From Phycisphaeraceae bacterium (GTDB lineage Bacteria > Planctomycetota > Phycisphaerae > Phycisphaerales > UBA1924), in contig JAHBXF010000002.1 in NCBI GenBank assembly GCA_019636615.1, forward strand, positions 188,001-252,000: 64,000 nucleotides of DNA, given 5' to 3'. Positions 9,318-17,667 of this stretch are shown here, piece after piece. The notes beneath the pieces are model-generated. The model saw nothing but the letters and a program-made list of their open reading frames with translations, was not told the DNA's origin and made no database searches. A program made the position numbers and the translations under genes. How positions within the stretch are numbered: position 1 is the first letter of the stretch; each line of letters begins with the position of its first letter.

Positions 9318-9932
9318 GTGCCATCTTTCGATTCCAGCCTGGCCAATCGCACCACCACCAAGCTTCTTGATGCGCTCCGAGAGGGCAACAACGAGCCTGC
9401 GTGGGTGCAGATCGATACGCGCTACAGGCCCGTGGTGGCCGGTTTGGCGCGCCGCCTGGGGTTATCAGACTCTGATGCCGAAGAAACGGCCCAGCGCACA
9501 CTCGCCGAGTTTGTTCGCGCGTACCGCGATGGCAAGTACGACCGCACCAAAGGCAGGCTGAGTTCATGGATTCTGGGGATAGCGCACAACACCGCGCTGA
9601 GGGTGCAACGCGAAAGCCGTCGCGGGGGAATGATCGGGATGGACGAGGTATCGGACGTCGCCGACGAGGACTCCCTGCGCACCATCTGGACTGACGAGCG
9701 GGATCGGTCGATCCTCTCTCACGCCATGGATCTCATTCGGGCAGAGTCGGGCATCGATGATCGAACGCTGCTGGCGTTCGAACTGGTAGCGATCCGTGGC
9801 GTGCCGCCCGCCGAAGCGGCAGCGCAATCTTCCATGACCGTCGATCAGGTGTATGTTGCCAAGACCCGTGTGACCAAGCGATTGCGGCGCGTTGTGGAGG
9901 AACTCACGGCCGCGTTCGAACAGGACATGTAA
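9318..9932 (+). CDS. ECF-like RNA polymerase sigma factor
   Basis: A sigma factor of about 204 residues with region 2 (RYRPVVAGLARRLGLSDSDAEETAQRTLAEFVRAYRDGKYD-like segment, RLSSWILGIAHNTALRV) and region 4 (LVAIRGVPPAEAAAQSSMTVDQVYVAKTRVTKRLRR). It lacks regions 1 and 3, as ECF factors do. The GTG at 9318 is chosen because GAGGGGG lies six bases upstream; a GTG at 9300 is possible. The kinase gene follows after three bases, so the two are co-transcribed. Linked ECF factor and Ser/Thr kinase pairs are common in planctomycetes, where the kinase is thought to control the sigma factor. Confidence 0.85.
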   Translation: MPSFDSSLANRTTTKLLDALREGNNEPAWVQIDTRYRPVVAGLARRLGLSDSDAEETAQRTLAEFVRAYRDGKYDRTKGRLSSWILGIAHNTALRVQRESRRGGMIGMDEVSDVADEDSLRTIWTDERDRSILSHAMDLIRAESGIDDRTLLAFELVAIRGVPPAEAAAQSSMTVDQVYVAKTRVTKRLRRVVEELTAAFEQDM

Positions 9933-9935
9933 GCC

Positions 9936-12806
9936 ATGGACGGCAAGGCCGGGGTGTGCCCCGGGCAAGAGGTGATCGAATCCATGGCCGCGGGCGGCGC
10001 GGCCCCGGACGGGGTTGCTGGGCACATCGAGGTGTGCGAGCGGTGTCGGCGGCGCCTTGACATAGCCAGGGAAGATGCCGGGTTTCTCAGCCGTATGCGG
10101 CTGCTCGTCGGCGATACGCAAGCGCCTCAGGGGGCGCCGCGTCTGCCTGGGTACAGCGTCCGGAGCATCATCAGCAGCGGCGCGCAGGGCGTGGTGTATA
10201 AAGCCGTGCAGACGGCCACCTCCCGCGTGGTTGCCATCAAGGCCCTCGGCGGCGGGCAAGATGTATCGACGCGGCACCGCCAACGCGCCGAGCGTGAAGC
10301 CGAGATCATCGCGCGGCTTCGCCACCCCAACCTTGTCACGGTCTTCGAGTCTCGGACGCTGCCCGAGGGGCGCACCGTTCTGGTGATGGAGTACATCGAC
10401 GGCGTGCCCCTGGACGCGTGGAAGCCGCCCGGTGAAACTCCGGCGGCTCGGCAGAGGGCCTTGCTCGAAGTTTTCATCAGCATCTGCGCGGGCATCCATC
10501 ATGCCCACCTCAACGGCGTGATTCACCGCGACCTGAAGCCCGACAACATCCTCGTCACGCCGGACGGCCGCCCCGTCGTCATCGATTTCGGCATCGCGCG
10601 TGTGGGCGAGATGCGCGTCACGCGCACGGGAGAGTTCGCGGGCACCCCGGCGTATGTCTCGCCCGAGCAGGCGCGGGGCAAGTCAGAAGAGATCGACGCG
10701 CTCACGGATGTCTATTCGCTGGGGGTCATCCTCTATCAACTCGTCTGCGGACGGATGCCCTACGACGTGGGCGGGTCGATCTTCGAGATTGTCCGCACCA
10801 TCGAGCAGGAGCAGCCCACGCCGCCCAGGGGATTTCTCCCCGGCTTCTCGCAGGATCTCGAGTCGATCATCCTCAAGGCCATGCGCAAGGAGAAGAGCGA
10901 GCGGTATCAGTCCGCCGCCGGCCTGAGCCGGGATATCGAACGCTTCCTCACCGGTGTCCCGGTAGATGCCCGCAGCGGCTCGGGGTGGTACCTGCTCAGG
11001 AAGGCGTTGTTTCTCAACCGCGTTCGGCTGTTCTGGGCCGTCGGGGCGTGCCTGCTTGTGATCGGGGCGATCGGGGCGGTCGCTGTGAGCAGCGCACGAG
11101 CGGCAACCGCGGCGCGCCGGGTCGAACTGGAACAGGAGCACGCCCGCATCGAAAACATCCGCGCCAGGGCGGTGATGGAACTCCTGCGCGAGGCGCTCCC
11201 CAGCGCCGATCCATTGCAGCCCGAGACGAACATGGTCGTTGGCTCGGGGCTAGGAAGGTTGTTCACACGCATCGAAACCGGGGCCTTCGCGGATGATCCA
11301 GAACTCGATTCCGCGGTGCGCAGGCTGTGGGGCGGGCTCTATACCGGTGTCGGCGCGAGAAAAGCTCCGGCGTTGGTCGAGTACTCAGAGTTGTCCCTTC
11401 GGTACGGGCTCACGCGGCTGCGGATGCGCCATGGCGCCGATCATCCCGAGATCGCCGCGACCATGCACGAACTCGCGTCTGTGCTGCACTTCAGGGGGCG
11501 GCTGGCTGAAGCCGAGGCCATGTGCCGGGACGTGCTCGCGATGCGGGCCCGGCTCAACACCGCGGATGCCGCGCCTTCGACAGATTCTCGGGCGCTCCTG
11601 GCCCGCATCATGATTTCGCGGGGGATGGTCGGGCAGGCCGCCGCGGAGGCGGACGCCGTCCTGAGGTCGCTCCACGACCGCGCAGACCGCGAAGGCCAGT
11701 TGATGCAGGCATCCATGCTCGCGATCAAGTCTTCGATCTGCTTGTCGGGGCCCGACGCGCAGCAGTGCGCGGCCCTCATCGAGCAGGCGCTGGTGCGTCG
11801 CATCAAGTGGCTGCCCACCGAAGAGCCCGATTTCATCGAATCGCTGACCGACGCCGCGGAGATCGCGAGCCGGGCACCAGACACACGCATCTCGCGGATG
11901 ATGCTCGAATGCTGGGAGACCGGGCCGGACGGCATCGTCAAGGCCGTGGCCGACGACATTCCCTTTCTGTCGCGTCCGGACTTCTGGCTCTTGCCCGGCC
12001 ATCGATCGGGGAAACGAATCGATTCGCTGGAGCGGGTGATTCGGCTGCATAACGCGTTGCTTGGCACACATTCCCAGTCGGGAGTTGGGTTCCTGTGGTC
12101 GCGCATCCGTGCCGCGCAGGCGGCGGGGGAGTATCACTCCAGGTATCAGGACGGGCTGAAAGCGGCCGAACTGCTGGCGCAGCGGTTCGGCGAGAACGAC
12201 CTTTCCGTGCTGATGTGCCTGCAGGATGCCTCAACGGCGCTTGCGTACGCCGGCAAGCCCGGCGAGGCCGCCAAGGTTGAGGCCAGAGCCCTGAGCATCT
12301 GGGGCGCGGTCCCTCCCGCCGCCCGAGACGCTCTGCTCGCCGCGAACACGCGGCGTCGCCTCGCGTGGTTTATGTCGATGGATGAAGATCTCGCCGCCGC
12401 GGCCACGGCCGAATATCGCGCGGCCATCGAAGAACTCGTGGCCGTTGTGGGCGAAGAGCATTTCATCGTCGCCATGGCCCGCGCGGGCCTGGCCTCGTGC
12501 ATGATCGGTCTCGGTCAGGTCGCGGAGGCCGCCCCGCTCGTTGCCCTGGCAGTTGAGGCCGGCAACAAGAACTCCGCCATCATGTCCGCCGATCAGTTCG
12601 CCGAGATCGACTTTGCGAGTGCAAGGCTCGAGCTGGCCGTCGGTGAACGGGCGGTGGCCCGCGACAGGCTCGAGGCCTTGTGGGAGCGATACTACTCGCT
12701 CGCACCCGCGACACACCCGGGCCGACGGGTTCTGTGTCGCGCCATGATCAAACTCTGCGAGGAGGAAGGCGACCTTTCTGCGGCGGAGGTCTGGCGGACA
12801 CGATGA
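9936..12806 (+). CDS. Transmembrane Ser/Thr protein kinase with zinc-binding N-terminus and TPR-like C-terminus
   Basis: A 956-residue Hanks-type kinase. Residues 28-36 hold the H-x3-C-x2-C motif (HIEVCERC) found in zinc-binding anti-sigma (ZAS) domains. The kinase domain spans about 70-345, with glycine loop SSGAQGVVYKA, Lys in VAIKAL, catalytic HRDLKPDNIL, DFGIARVG and activation-loop GTPAYVSPEQARG, all intact. One membrane helix lies at about 365-387 (WAVGACLLVIGAIGAVAVSS). The outer part, about 400-956, is helical with repeated alanine-rich segments resembling tetratricopeptide repeats (for example HELASVLHFRGRLAEAEAMC). It lies three bases behind the ECF sigma gene. The likely role is to sense an outside signal and act on the sigma factor, either by phosphorylation or by ZAS-type binding; this is inference. 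Confidence 0.9.
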   Translation: MDGKAGVCPGQEVIESMAAGGAAPDGVAGHIEVCERCRRRLDIAREDAGFLSRMRLLVGDTQAPQGAPRLPGYSVRSIISSGAQGVVYKAVQTATSRVVAIKALGGGQDVSTRHRQRAEREAEIIARLRHPNLVTVFESRTLPEGRTVLVMEYIDGVPLDAWKPPGETPAARQRALLEVFISICAGIHHAHLNGVIHRDLKPDNILVTPDGRPVVIDFGIARVGEMRVTRTGEFAGTPAYVSPEQARGKSEEIDALTDVYSLGVILYQLVCGRMPYDVGGSIFEIVRTIEQEQPTPPRGFLPGFSQDLESIILKAMRKEKSERYQSAAGLSRDIERFLTGVPVDARSGSGWYLLRKALFLNRVRLFWAVGACLLVIGAIGAVAVSSARAATAARRVELEQEHARIENIRARAVMELLREALPSADPLQPETNMVVGSGLGRLFTRIETGAFADDPELDSAVRRLWGGLYTGVGARKAPALVEYSELSLRYGLTRLRMRHGADHPEIAATMHELASVLHFRGRLAEAEAMCRDVLAMRARLNTADAAPSTDSRALLARIMISRGMVGQAAAEADAVLRSLHDRADREGQLMQASMLAIKSSICLSGPDAQQCAALIEQALVRRIKWLPTEEPDFIESLTDAAEIASRAPDTRISRMMLECWETGPDGIVKAVADDIPFLSRPDFWLLPGHRSGKRIDSLERVIRLHNALLGTHSQSGVGFLWSRIRAAQAAGEYHSRYQDGLKAAELLAQRFGENDLSVLMCLQDASTALAYAGKPGEAAKVEARALSIWGAVPPAARDALLAANTRRRLAWFMSMDEDLAAAATAEYRAAIEELVAVVGEEHFIVAMARAGLASCMIGLGQVAEAAPLVALAVEAGNKNSAIMSADQFAEIDFASARLELAVGERAVARDRLEALWERYYSLAPATHPGRRVLCRAMIKLCEEEGDLSAAEVWRTR

Positions 12807-12871
12807 GGCCCCCTTTCTCGGATCTGGGGCATCGCATCGGCGCCGCACACCCTCGCGTACACTCGCGGTGG

Positions 12872-13216
12872 ATGAACCGCCACCCGTCCATGTTCCTGAT
12901 GCTTGCCGTGCTCTCGATGCACGGGTGCGGCGGCGCCATCAGGCCATCGTTTGATTCTCCCGAGCCGGCCGCGCGAAACGCCGCGATTGTTCTGGCCGCG
13001 GGCGAGCCATCGGGCGACAAGGCCCTGCCCGACCTGGTGCGGATGCTTGAGAGCGACGACCCGGCGACACGGCTGCTGGCCATCGTTACGCTGGAGCGGA
13101 AGGCCGGCACGAGGCTGGGCTACAACTACGAGGCGCCACCGTCGCGCCGTGCACCCGCCGTGATGGCGTGGAGAGAGTGGCTGGAAGACAACCACCCGGA
13201 GCCGACCGCGCCATGA
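12872..13216 (+). CDS. Small HEAT-repeat lipoprotein, function unknown
   Basis: A 114-residue protein with a lipoprotein-type signal (MFLMLAVLSMHGCGG; the Cys at about residue 19 would be lipidated). It is followed by one HEAT/PBS-like helical repeat (LPDLVRMLESDDPATRLLAIVTLERKAG) and a conserved-looking tail ending AVMAWREWLEDN. Similar small proteins often read as protein-binding scaffolds, but no partner is known. Its stop codon overlaps the ATG of the RsbW-like gene (ATGA), so it is part of that operon. Confidence 0.65.
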   Translation: MNRHPSMFLMLAVLSMHGCGGAIRPSFDSPEPAARNAAIVLAAGEPSGDKALPDLVRMLESDDPATRLLAIVTLERKAGTRLGYNYEAPPSRRAPAVMAWREWLEDNHPEPTAP

Positions 13217-13701
13217 ACGCACCGCCGGATATCGCCGTGGAACTGAGCAGCAACCCCGCGTACCTCTGCGGCGTTCGCGAACTGGTGAACCTCATATCCC
13301 GGCGCGTTGGTTTTCCCGACGGCCAGGCATCCAAGATCGCCCTCGCGGTGGATGAAGCACTCGCCAACGTGATGAACCACGGGTATCTGCGCCGCACCGA
13401 TGGCCGCATCTGGCTCCGCATCTACCGCATTGATGCGCAAGGGGCCTTCTCCGGCTTCCGAATCATCATCGAAGACGAGGGCCGACAGGTCGATCCCAGC
13501 CAGATTAAGAGCAGGGACCTGGCCGACATCCGCCCGGGGGGGCTTGGGGTTCACATCATCCGCGAAGTGATGGATACCGTGCTCTACGAGAAGCGAGAAT
13601 CGACGGGCATGCGTCTGACGATGGTCAAACTGCTCGGCTCCGACGCGCGTGCGACGGGTTCGTGCTGCACCGACAGTTCCGGGGGAGGTTGCCGTGGCTG
13701 A
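13213..13701 (+). CDS. RsbW/SpoIIAB-like ATP-binding serine kinase (anti-sigma family)
   Basis: A GHKL-type ATPase of 162 residues, the family of anti-sigma factor kinases that phosphorylate STAS antagonists. The N box is KIALAVDEALANVMNHGY, the G1 box is IEDEGRQVD and the G2 region is RPGGLGVHIIREVMD. The C-terminus is unusual, ending in a short Cys/Gly-rich tail (GSCCTDSSGGGCRG). Its start overlaps the lipoprotein stop, and its last eight bases overlap the start of the STAS gene, indicating translational coupling and a partner-switch pair. No sigma factor follows directly; the nearest is the ECF gene at 9318. Confidence 0.85.
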   Translation: MNAPPDIAVELSSNPAYLCGVRELVNLISRRVGFPDGQASKIALAVDEALANVMNHGYLRRTDGRIWLRIYRIDAQGAFSGFRIIIEDEGRQVDPSQIKSRDLADIRPGGLGVHIIREVMDTVLYEKRESTGMRLTMVKLLGSDARATGSCCTDSSGGGCRG

Positions 13702-14047
13702 GAAGGGACCCATCGTCGTCAATGTCCGACAGATCGACGGCGCCGCGGTAGTGGCCCCGGAGGGTGAAGTAGGCTATCACGAGGCGCCCACGCTGCGCCA
13801 GGCGCTGCGGGAGGCCTTCGACCGAAAGCCGGCACGCCTCGTCGCTGATCTTTCGGGCGTCACGTATATGGCCACGCCGGGGCTGGCCACACTCGTTGAA
13901 GCACTCCAGATCTCCAAACGCACGCAGACGCCGCTGGTTCTATGCGCGCTCTCGGGGCGGGTGCGTGCGGTCTTCGAGATCGCCAGGCTCCACACCGTCT
14001 TTACGATCGCGGAAGATCTTCAGTCCGCGCTATCACCCAAGGCCTGA
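13694..14047 (+). CDS. STAS-domain protein (anti-sigma antagonist or MlaB-like)
   Basis: A single STAS domain of 117 residues. The GTG start at 13694 has GGGGGAGG upstream and overlaps the previous gene. The core DLSGVTYMATPGLATLVEAL aligns with the phosphorylation site of SpoIIAA/RsbV (MDSSGL/MDSTGL). Here the phospho-acceptor Ser is replaced by Thr, and the preceding Asp by Ala. A Thr at this place is also a feature of MlaB, the STAS subunit of the Mla phospholipid transporter, and the next gene is an MlaE permease 13 bases on. It could therefore serve the RsbW-like kinase, the transporter, or both. Confidence 0.82.
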   Translation: MAEKGPIVVNVRQIDGAAVVAPEGEVGYHEAPTLRQALREAFDRKPARLVADLSGVTYMATPGLATLVEALQISKRTQTPLVLCALSGRVRAVFEIARLHTVFTIAEDLQSALSPKA

Positions 14048-14060
14048 TCGCACCCGACGC

Positions 14061-14939
14061 ATGGCAACCGGCACCAAGACATCGGCGACCACATCACAGC
14101 CGGCCCGAGGGCTGGCGGGCTTTGTGCTGCGCGCCGCCCTCTTTCCCATCGAGGTGCTGGGGGCCAAGACCCTGGCCGCGCTCCATCATGTCGGCGCGGG
14201 TGCCTGGCTCTTCGCCGCCGCCCTGTGGTGGATCGCGCGTGGGCTCTTCACCCCCGGGGTTCGACTGGGTATCCCCGCCATCGTCGCGCAGATGGTCCGC
14301 GTCGGTGTGCGGTCTGTCTTCATCGTTTCACTTGTTTCGGGTTGCGTCGGCCTCATCCTTGCATTCCAGTTGGCGCCCCCGCTGGAAGAGTTCGGCCAGA
14401 AGGAATCGGTCGCCAACATCGTGGGCATCGCCGTGCTCCGTGAACTCGGCCCGCTCATCGGCGCCATTGTGCTCACCGGCTTCGCCGGCGCGGCCATCGC
14501 CGCGGAACTGGGCACCATGGTCGTGAGCGAAGAGATCGAGGCGCTCGAGTCGCTGGCGCTCGACCCCATCCGTTTCCTTGTGGTTCCGCGCGTTGTCGCC
14601 AGCGTGATCAGCATGACGATTCTCGCGGTGATTGCAGACTTTGTCGCGATCACGTCGGCGCTGGGGATATCCATGATGGTTCTGGAGATACCCTACACCA
14701 CGTTCATGAACAACCTGCTCGGGCAGGCCAAGTTCGTCGACTTCGCCACCGGCGTGGCCAAGAGCACGGTCTTCGGGCTGTTGATCGGCGTCATCGCTTG
14801 TTCGAACGGGTTGTCGGTCGAGGGGGGCGCCGCGGGTGTCGGCCGCGCGACGACCTACACCGTGGTGCAGTCCATCGTCGCCATCGTCATCGCGGACCTG
14901 GCCTTCACGGCGGTCTTCTTCGCCGCCCGCCTGGTCTGA
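14061..14939 (+). CDS. mlaE: MlaE-type ABC transporter permease (lipid transport)
   Basis: The inner-membrane permease of MCE/Mla systems, which move phospholipids or other lipids between inner and outer membrane. The 292-residue length is slightly above the family's roughly 260. The conserved middle is clear: GQKESVANIVGIAVLRELGPLIGAIVLTGFAGAAIAAELGTM, where the ATPase docks, followed by about four more membrane segments. It ends the STAS operon. The ATPase (MlaF) and MCE substrate-binding protein (MlaD) that should work with it are not in this window, since the next gene is convergent ilvE; they are presumably elsewhere. Confidence 0.88.
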   Translation: MATGTKTSATTSQPARGLAGFVLRAALFPIEVLGAKTLAALHHVGAGAWLFAAALWWIARGLFTPGVRLGIPAIVAQMVRVGVRSVFIVSLVSGCVGLILAFQLAPPLEEFGQKESVANIVGIAVLRELGPLIGAIVLTGFAGAAIAAELGTMVVSEEIEALESLALDPIRFLVVPRVVASVISMTILAVIADFVAITSALGISMMVLEIPYTTFMNNLLGQAKFVDFATGVAKSTVFGLLIGVIACSNGLSVEGGAAGVGRATTYTVVQSIVAIVIADLAFTAVFFAARLV

Positions 14940-14995
14940 ACGGCCGGCCCTGATCCGCGAGTTCTCGGCGTTGGTCGCCTCGCGCCAAAGGCGCA

Positions 14996-15025
14996 GAAAA
15001 AACCCGGCGCTTCGAGCGCCGGGTT
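14996..15025 (-). terminator. Rho-independent terminator of ilvE
   Basis: An 11-bp perfect stem (15001-15011 with 15015-15025) and a TCG loop. Read leftward it runs into a stretch of six T. It lies 30 bases past the ilvE stop and also faces the end of the mlaE operon. Confidence 0.85.
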
Positions 15026-15056
15026 GAATGAGGCATGGGCAATGACGCGGAGCGGT

Positions 15057-15962
15057 TTAATCCTCGGGCACGTTGGGCCCGCTGACGATCTCGCGGAAGA
15101 GCGTGCGGAGCCGCTTGGTGACCGGGCCCTCGCTGCCGCGGCCGATGCGGTCGTCGTCGATCTGGTTGACCGCGATGATCTCGGCCGCGCTGCCGGTGAG
15201 GAAGACCTCGTCGGCCTTGAGCACTTCTTCGATGCGGAGAGAGGATTCAACCGCCTCGATACCCAGTTGCGGTGCGAGGGTGTCGAGCACGAAACGGCGG
15301 GTGATGCCTTCGAGCATGCCGTCTTCGATGGGCGGGGTGAAGATCTTGCCCTTCTTGATGATGAACAGGTTGTCGCCCGTGCACTCGGTGACGTACCCGT
15401 CAAGGTTGAGCATGATCGCCTCGTCGCACCCTTGCTCGATGGCCTCGAGTTTGGCGAGGATGTTGTTGAGGTAGTTCAGGCTCTTGATGCGGGGGTCAAG
15501 GCACGCGATGGGGGTCTTGGGCCGCTTGGCCAGCACCACACGCATGCCGGCTTCATAGGCCTCCTTCGGATACAGGCGGATCTGGTCGGCGATGCAGATG
15601 ATGCCGGGCATCGGGCAGCGTCGCGGGTCGAGGCCCAGCGTGCCCACGCCACGGGTCACGATCAGGCGGATGTACCCGTCCTTGATGTCATTGGCGGCAA
15701 CCGTTTCGCGCTGGATGGCCTCCATCTCCTGCTTGGTGATGGGGATGGTCATCGAGATCTGTTCGGCGCAGTGGTAGAGACGTTCGATGTGCTGCCCGCA
15801 CTTGAAGATCTTTCCCTGATAGATACGGATGCCCTCAAAGACACCGTCGCCGTACAGCAGGCCGTGGTCGTAGACGTTGACCATTGCCTGGCTCTTGGGA
15901 ACCAGCCGCCCGTTCACCCACACCAACGGCTTGTCGCCAAGTTCGCGCGGCTCGGGCCACAT
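15057..15962 (-). CDS. ilvE: Branched-chain amino acid aminotransferase
   Basis: Fold-type IV PLP enzyme that transfers the amino group between glutamate and valine, leucine or isoleucine. From the ATG at 15960-15962 it is 301 residues, the usual size. It has YDHGLLYGDGVFEGIRIY near the start, the PLP lysine in DPRIKSLNYLNN, and GYVTECTGDNLFII and LTGSAAEIIAV in the cofactor phosphate site. An upstream in-frame TTG at 16085 with AGGGGA before it would add 41 low-complexity Ser/Thr/Pro residues; it has the better ribosome binding site, so the start is not certain. D-amino acid transaminase is less likely given the close match to IlvE motifs. Confidence 0.88.
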   Translation of the reverse strand: MWPEPRELGDKPLVWVNGRLVPKSQAMVNVYDHGLLYGDGVFEGIRIYQGKIFKCGQHIERLYHCAEQISMTIPITKQEMEAIQRETVAANDIKDGYIRLIVTRGVGTLGLDPRRCPMPGIICIADQIRLYPKEAYEAGMRVVLAKRPKTPIACLDPRIKSLNYLNNILAKLEAIEQGCDEAIMLNLDGYVTECTGDNLFIIKKGKIFTPPIEDGMLEGITRRFVLDTLAPQLGIEAVESSLRIEEVLKADEVFLTGSAAEIIAVNQIDDDRIGRGSEGPVTKRLRTLFREIVSGPNVPED

Positions 15963-16407
15963 GCTCGCCAGCCGGGCCGGCACGCGGCTTGTGCTCGCGG
16001 AGGCGGCCCCTCCCGAACCGTTGGCCGAATGAGAGGTGGGGGGGGTGGGGGAGTTCGAGGGGGTGGAGTGCGGGGCAGTTTTCAAGGCGGTTTCCCCTGT
16101 GGGCTTGGTTCACAATGTTCAACACTCGCCGCGGGCTTGGCCCTTGGCCCGATACCCGTCCGGGTCGCTCGGCGGCAATCCGCGAAGAGGCACAGACGCG
16201 TCAGACAGATCTCATGGTAGGGACTGGGGTGGCCGATCTCCCCTTTGGCCAACCCAAACATCACCCGACAGCGTGGCCGAGCAGTGCGGTTCGAACCGAG
16301 CAAGGCGACCGTATGGTTTCAGACCGCGTTCGTGCGGCATTCCGGCTTGCCTGCCGCGGGTTGACCTCCTAACCTTGCGGTCCCACCCGAAGAGGAAAGG
16401 TTCTCAC

Positions 16408-16686
16408 ATGCCCCGCACGTGTCATTTCACTGGCAAAAAGACTGGTTTCGGCAAGAAGCGCACCTGGCGTGGTCAGGCCATCAGCAAGGGCGGCTTCGGT
16501 CTGAAGCCCACCGGCATCACCCGCCGCACCTTCAAGCCCAACCTGCAGGATGTCAACGCCGTCGTTGAAGGCAAGCCCCAGCGCATCCGGGCCTCGGCCA
16601 AGGCCATCCGCAATGGCTTGGTGGTCAAGCCCCTCAAGCGCAAGTTTGGCTACACCCGTCAGCAGAAGGCGGCCAACGCCGCCTGA
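16408..16686 (+). CDS. rpmB: 50S ribosomal protein L28
   Basis: Small basic protein of the large ribosomal subunit, 92 residues. The start MPRTCHFTGKKTGFGKKRTW matches the L28 pattern (usually CxxTGKxPxxG), and TRRTFKPNLQ and RIRASAKAIRNG are typical of the middle and the C-terminal part. A good ribosome binding site (AGAGGAAAGG) precedes the ATG. It is monocistronic with its own terminator. Only one Cys of the zinc-type pattern is present, as in zinc-free L28. Confidence 0.95.
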   Translation: MPRTCHFTGKKTGFGKKRTWRGQAISKGGFGLKPTGITRRTFKPNLQDVNAVVEGKPQRIRASAKAIRNGLVVKPLKRKFGYTRQQKAANAA

Positions 16687-16722
16687 TCGGCGCGGCCTTT
16701 CCGAACATCACGATCAATCCTT

Positions 16723-16757
16723 CAACGCCCCCTCATGCGGGGGGCGTTGTTTGTTTA
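16723..16757 (+). terminator. Rho-independent terminator of rpmB
   Basis: A 10-bp stem (16723-16732 with 16740-16749), a 7-base loop and the T-rich tail TTTGTTTAT lie 37 bases after the rpmB stop. Confidence 0.8.
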
Positions 16758-16938
16758 TGGGGCGCTTCGCACGCTCACGTTGAGGTCAATAACCGGCCCA
16801 ACGCCGCGTCAATTCGTGGTTACTCGCGCGATCGATCACGCCAAGCCTTGCACACGCGCCGACTTCTGGTAGGATGAGCGTGAAGGGTGCGCGAAAGTCC
16901 TGTGATTGGCGCGGCCGCTTCGGGAGAAGAGAGACACC

Positions 16939-17640
16939 ATGATACGTGTTATCGGCATTGCCTGTGTTGTCGCATGCGCCGCGATGGTGACGCCCCGGTC
17001 TTTGGCCGGGATTACTGTGGTGCCCTTCGCCGGCGGCGATGCCGGCTACGACACGCTGACCGGCAACGGTCTCTTGGAGCAGGGCGCGGCGGAGGCCCGG
17101 ATCGGCAACCGCATCGATGCGGGCACGTGGGAAACAGCCCTGTGGCGTCGCAACGAAACGGGCCCGATCCTTGCGCAGGGCCAACTGACATGGCAAAGCG
17201 GCCTGCCCGCGCCGTTCACGCTGACATACGACGGTGCCGCGGGGCTTGTCTACACCGTCGGCGGCGAGACGATTTCTTCGACGCAACTCGGCGGGACCTT
17301 CTCGGACATTTTCATCCGCACGAGATCGGCCACGCTGGGCAGCGTTCAACTGAGCGGCATGGTGTATACCCCGTCGGTCGGGGACGCGGCGGCACTGCCG
17401 GATCTCGGCTCGACGGGCAACGGCACGATCAACTACCTGCGCCTTCGCGAAGACGACGGCTCCACCCTTCCGGCCTTCACCATCACCGGGTTTCAGACGC
17501 TCTCGTGGCAGGCGAACGACCCGCCGATCAACTCGCAGGTCAACGCGTTGTTCCTGCTGACCAACATCGTGCCCGGGCCTTCCTCCCTGAGCGTGGCCGC
17601 GGTTGCCGGCGTGTGCGTGGCCCGTCGCCGCAGACGCTGA
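16939..17640 (+). CDS. Exported PEP-CTERM-like protein, function unknown
   Basis: A 233-residue surface protein candidate. It starts with a signal peptide (VIGIACVVACAAMV, cleavage near SLA) and ends with a PEP-CTERM-like sorting tail: the VPGPSS motif, a hydrophobic stretch (LSVAAVAGVCVA) and RRRRR. Such tails are recognised by exosortase, which anchors or cleaves proteins at the surface. The beta-rich middle, with many Thr, Gly and Asn, has no recognisable enzyme motif. It stands alone; no exosortase gene is in the window. Confidence 0.72.
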   Translation: MIRVIGIACVVACAAMVTPRSLAGITVVPFAGGDAGYDTLTGNGLLEQGAAEARIGNRIDAGTWETALWRRNETGPILAQGQLTWQSGLPAPFTLTYDGAAGLVYTVGGETISSTQLGGTFSDIFIRTRSATLGSVQLSGMVYTPSVGDAAALPDLGSTGNGTINYLRLREDDGSTLPAFTITGFQTLSWQANDPPINSQVNALFLLTNIVPGPSSLSVAAVAGVCVARRRRR

Positions 17641-17667
17641 GCCCCCCGGCGCGCGGTACGCTTGGGG

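Noticed and set aside
16347-16375. rpmB promoter (TTGCCT-N17-TAACCT)
   Set aside because: The boxes match consensus too weakly to list as a feature.
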